A stretch of DNA of 6,774 nucleotides. It comes from an uncultured Eubacteriales bacterium. Lineage in GTDB: Bacteria; Bacillota; Clostridia; Oscillospirales; Oscillospiraceae. The notes under the pieces are model-generated. The model did not search any database. It was given only the letters and a program-made list of their open reading frames with translations, and was not told the origin of the DNA. Shown here in pieces: positions 5,263 to 6,774 of the stretch. Made by a program: the position numbers and the translations under genes. The stretch's first letter is position 1, and every line of letters starts with the position of its first letter. The stretch spans positions 1 to 6,774 of the forward strand of contig USDP01000082.1 in NCBI GenBank assembly GCA_900553545.1. The letters are read 5' to 3'.

Positions 5263-6639
5263 ATGGAAGAAAAACAGGACTTTTTGGGGGCGGCCCCGCT
5301 GGGAAAGCTGATGCGGAAATTTGCCGTGCCGTGTACGATCTCGCTGCTGGTCGGGGCGCTTTATAACATCGTCGACCAGATCTTCATTGGCTGGGGCGTC
5401 GGCTATCTCGGCAACGGCGCGACGAGCGTCGTCTTCCCATTGACGGTGCTGGCGCTCGGCCTCGCCGTGATGATCGGCGACGGCGCGTGCAGCTTCGTTT
5501 CCATCTGCTTTGGCAAGCAGAACGCGAAGGACGCAAACCGCGCTGTCGGCAATGCGGTGACGCTCAGCGTGCTGGTGGGGATCGTGGTGATGGTACTCTA
5601 CTATATTTTCCGCGATCCGCTGCTTGCGCTGTTCGGTGCGACGGAGGCGAATCTGCCCTATGCGCGGGACTATTTCGCGTGGATCGCGGCGGGCATCCCA
5701 ATCTATGTTTTCGGGCAGGCTGCCAATCCTATCATCCGCGCCGACGGCAGCCCGAATTTTGCGATGGGCTGTATGCTGGCCGGGGCGGTCACGAACGTCA
5801 TCGGCGACCCGATTGCCATCTTTGTGTTCCACGGCGGCGTGGTGGGCGCGGCGATCGCGACGGTACTCGGGCAGCTCGTCACGTCGGGGATGAGCGTGTG
5901 GTATCTCTGTCATACGAAGGTTTTGAAGTTTGAAAAGGCGGATTTCAGGCTTTTTGGCCGCATCCTCGGCAAATTCCTGCCGCTCGGCCTGTGCAGCTTC
6001 CTCGCGCAGATCTCGCTGGTCATCGCGATGGCCGCAACCAATTCGATGCTGGTGAAATATGGGGCGCAGTCGGAATTCGGCGCGGACATTCCGCTCACGG
6101 TGCTCGGCATCGTGATGAAGGTCTTCCAGATCATCATCGCCATCACGATCGGCATGTCCGCCGGGTGCATCCCGATTGTCGGCTACAACTACGGAGCCAA
6201 GCAGTTTGGCCGCTGCCGCGGCGTGCTCTGGCGGCTGATGGCGGCGGAATTCGTGCTCGGGGCGGTGTCGCTCGTCATCACGCAGTGCTTCCCGCTTCAG
6301 CTCATCAGCATTTTCGGCTCGGAGGATGCGCTCTACGAGCGGTTCGCCGTGCTGGCCTTCCGCATCTATCTCTGTATGCTGCCGCTGGCCACGGTCAACA
6401 AGGCCGCGTTCATCTTCATGCAGGCGCTGGGCCGGCCGGTGGAATCGGCGGGGCTGTCGTTCTTCCGGGAAGTGCTGCTGGCCGTGCCGCTCGTGATGCT
6501 GCTGCCGCGCGCATTTGGACTGATGGGCGTGCTCTATTCCATGCCTGCCGCCGATGTCATCACGTTCCTTGCCTCGCTCTATATCCTCCTGCGCACGGAT
6601 CGGCAGCTCCGCGCCGCGTCAGAAGTGCGGGCGGAGTGA
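5263..6639 (+). CDS. MATE family efflux transporter (MepA/DinF-like)
   Basis: Integral membrane drug or metabolite exporter coupled to Na+ or H+, 458 residues with about twelve hydrophobic segments, the normal family length. Features visible are the N-terminal amphipathic MEEKQDFLG...LGKLMRKFAVP lead, the segment-1 signature LYNIVDQIFIGWGVG at 33-47, the mid-protein NPIIRADGSP at 155-164 that starts the repeat of the first half, GYNYGAK at 307-313 and FIFMQALGRP at 383-392 in the second half. The pattern matches the MepA-like branch of clostridial MATE proteins; the substrate is not predictable. The start is set at ATG 5263 because GGAGG (5253-5257) lies 5 nt before it. Longer frames from GTG 5209 or ATG 5251 would translate the leader hairpin or include the ribosome binding site. 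It is divergent from the replication operon and monocistronic in this window, and is probably controlled through the hairpin in its leader. Confidence 0.93.
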   Translation: MEEKQDFLGAAPLGKLMRKFAVPCTISLLVGALYNIVDQIFIGWGVGYLGNGATSVVFPLTVLALGLAVMIGDGACSFVSICFGKQNAKDANRAVGNAVTLSVLVGIVVMVLYYIFRDPLLALFGATEANLPYARDYFAWIAAGIPIYVFGQAANPIIRADGSPNFAMGCMLAGAVTNVIGDPIAIFVFHGGVVGAAIATVLGQLVTSGMSVWYLCHTKVLKFEKADFRLFGRILGKFLPLGLCSFLAQISLVIAMAATNSMLVKYGAQSEFGADIPLTVLGIVMKVFQIIIAITIGMSAGCIPIVGYNYGAKQFGRCRGVLWRLMAAEFVLGAVSLVITQCFPLQLISIFGSEDALYERFAVLAFRIYLCMLPLATVNKAAFIFMQALGRPVESAGLSFFREVLLAVPLVMLLPRAFGLMGVLYSMPAADVITFLASLYILLRTDRQLRAASEVRAE

Positions 6640-6664
6640 GCGGCGCTTCTGTGTTGCATTTTTT
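6620..6664 (+). terminator. Possible intrinsic terminator after the MATE gene
   Basis: CAGAAGTGC (6620-6628) pairs with GCGCTTCTG (6643-6651) through nine pairs, one of them G-U, around a 14-nt loop that contains the MATE stop codon. TTTTTT (6659-6664) follows, but only after seven bases, which is further than ideal. It is the best terminator candidate downstream of the MATE gene. The T-run also falls in the spacer of a possible outgoing promoter. Confidence 0.4.
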
Positions 6665-6682
6665 CCGGAATTCTGCTATGCT
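6654..6682 (+). promoter_or_regulatory. Possible plus-strand promoter leaving the window
   Basis: TTGCAT (6654-6659) and TATGCT (6677-6682) are 17 nt apart, with TGC directly before the -10 making it extended. The same TTGCAT hexamer appears in the candidate MATE promoter. It would transcribe rightward through the hairpin-rich repeat towards a gene beyond the window, which cannot be seen. Confidence 0.3.
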
Positions 6683-6710
6683 GGGGGAAATGACGGAGCG
6701 GTTAGAGTAT

Positions 6711-6774
6711 GCCCTCTCAGGCGCTGCGCGCCAGCTCCCCCAGAGGGGGTGCCAAGCCGCTGCGGCGAAGGCCA
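6711..6774. repeat. Hairpin-rich intergenic repeat, cut by the window end
   Basis: Three short palindromes follow one another: GGCGC-TGC-GCGCC (6720-6732), CCCCC-AGA-GGGGG (6737-6749) and GCCGC-T-GCGGC (6756-6766). The core around AGCTCCCCCAGAGGGGG and the following GCCAAG resemble an abundant interspersed repeat that I remember from intergenic regions of Oscillospiraceae-type genomes, usually beginning CCCTCTCAG as here (6712-6720). Such repeats are non-autonomous and their role is unsettled; structured RNA or a MITE-like element are both possible. Only one partial copy is present, so the repeat nature cannot be shown from this window. Confidence 0.55.

Noticed and set aside
6690..6774. Possible start of a new plus-strand gene at ATG 6690
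   Set aside because: The frame is short, cut by the window edge, runs through a hairpin-rich repeat, and its only purine run (GGGGG at 6683-6687) is too close to the ATG to act as a ribosome binding site.
1..6774. CRISPR arrays, tRNA or rRNA genes, defence islands or phage modules
   Set aside because: No regularly spaced repeats, cloverleaf or rRNA-like sequence, nuclease or phage structural genes were found; the genes are housekeeping and transport families.

Overview
The window reads as chromosomal DNA from a high-GC gut-type Clostridia, most likely an Oscillospiraceae-like lineage. Three things point there. Coding regions are GC-rich with G/C-biased third positions. A DnaD-domain protein sits next to a DnaI/DnaC-type helicase loader, which is the Bacillota style of primosome. 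At the right edge there is a hairpin-rich intergenic repeat of a kind I associate with Oscillospiraceae genomes. The genus cannot be fixed from the sequence alone.

Layout, left to right: (1) positions 1-254 hold the 5' end of an IS256-family insertion sequence, with about 32 transposase residues preserved before the reading frame departs from the family, followed by about 100 bases of AT-rich unexplained sequence; (2) positions 255-5080 hold five minus-strand genes packed as one probable operon, transcribed from right to left in the order DUF2156 acyltransferase-like protein, GNAT acetyltransferase, DnaD-domain replication protein, DnaI-like helicase loader, cation diffusion facilitator (CDF); (3) positions 5081-5262 form a divergent control region with back-to-back candidate promoters, one DnaA-box match and a perfect 12-bp hairpin followed by a T-run; (4) positions 5263-6639 encode a MATE-family multidrug exporter on the plus strand; (5) positions 6640-6774 contain a possible terminator, a possible promoter leaving the window, and the start of the hairpin-rich repeat.

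The five-gene cluster is very compact. Its junctions are a 1-nt TGATG overlap, about 30 nt, 1 nt, and a 4-nt ATGA overlap, so translational coupling is likely. The two middle genes would act together to load the replicative helicase. The acyltransferases and the metal exporter have no obvious mechanistic link to replication and may simply share transcription. The DnaA-box match lies over the candidate -35 element of this operon, which raises the testable idea that the initiator DnaA tunes expression of the primosome genes.

I see no clearly novel multi-gene system. The points most worth a second look are the hairpin/T-run in the MATE leader, the DnaA box in front of the primosome operon, a perfect 9-nt Shine-Dalgarno with a four-codon ORF overlapping the same promoter, and the extra C-terminal domain of the CDF protein.
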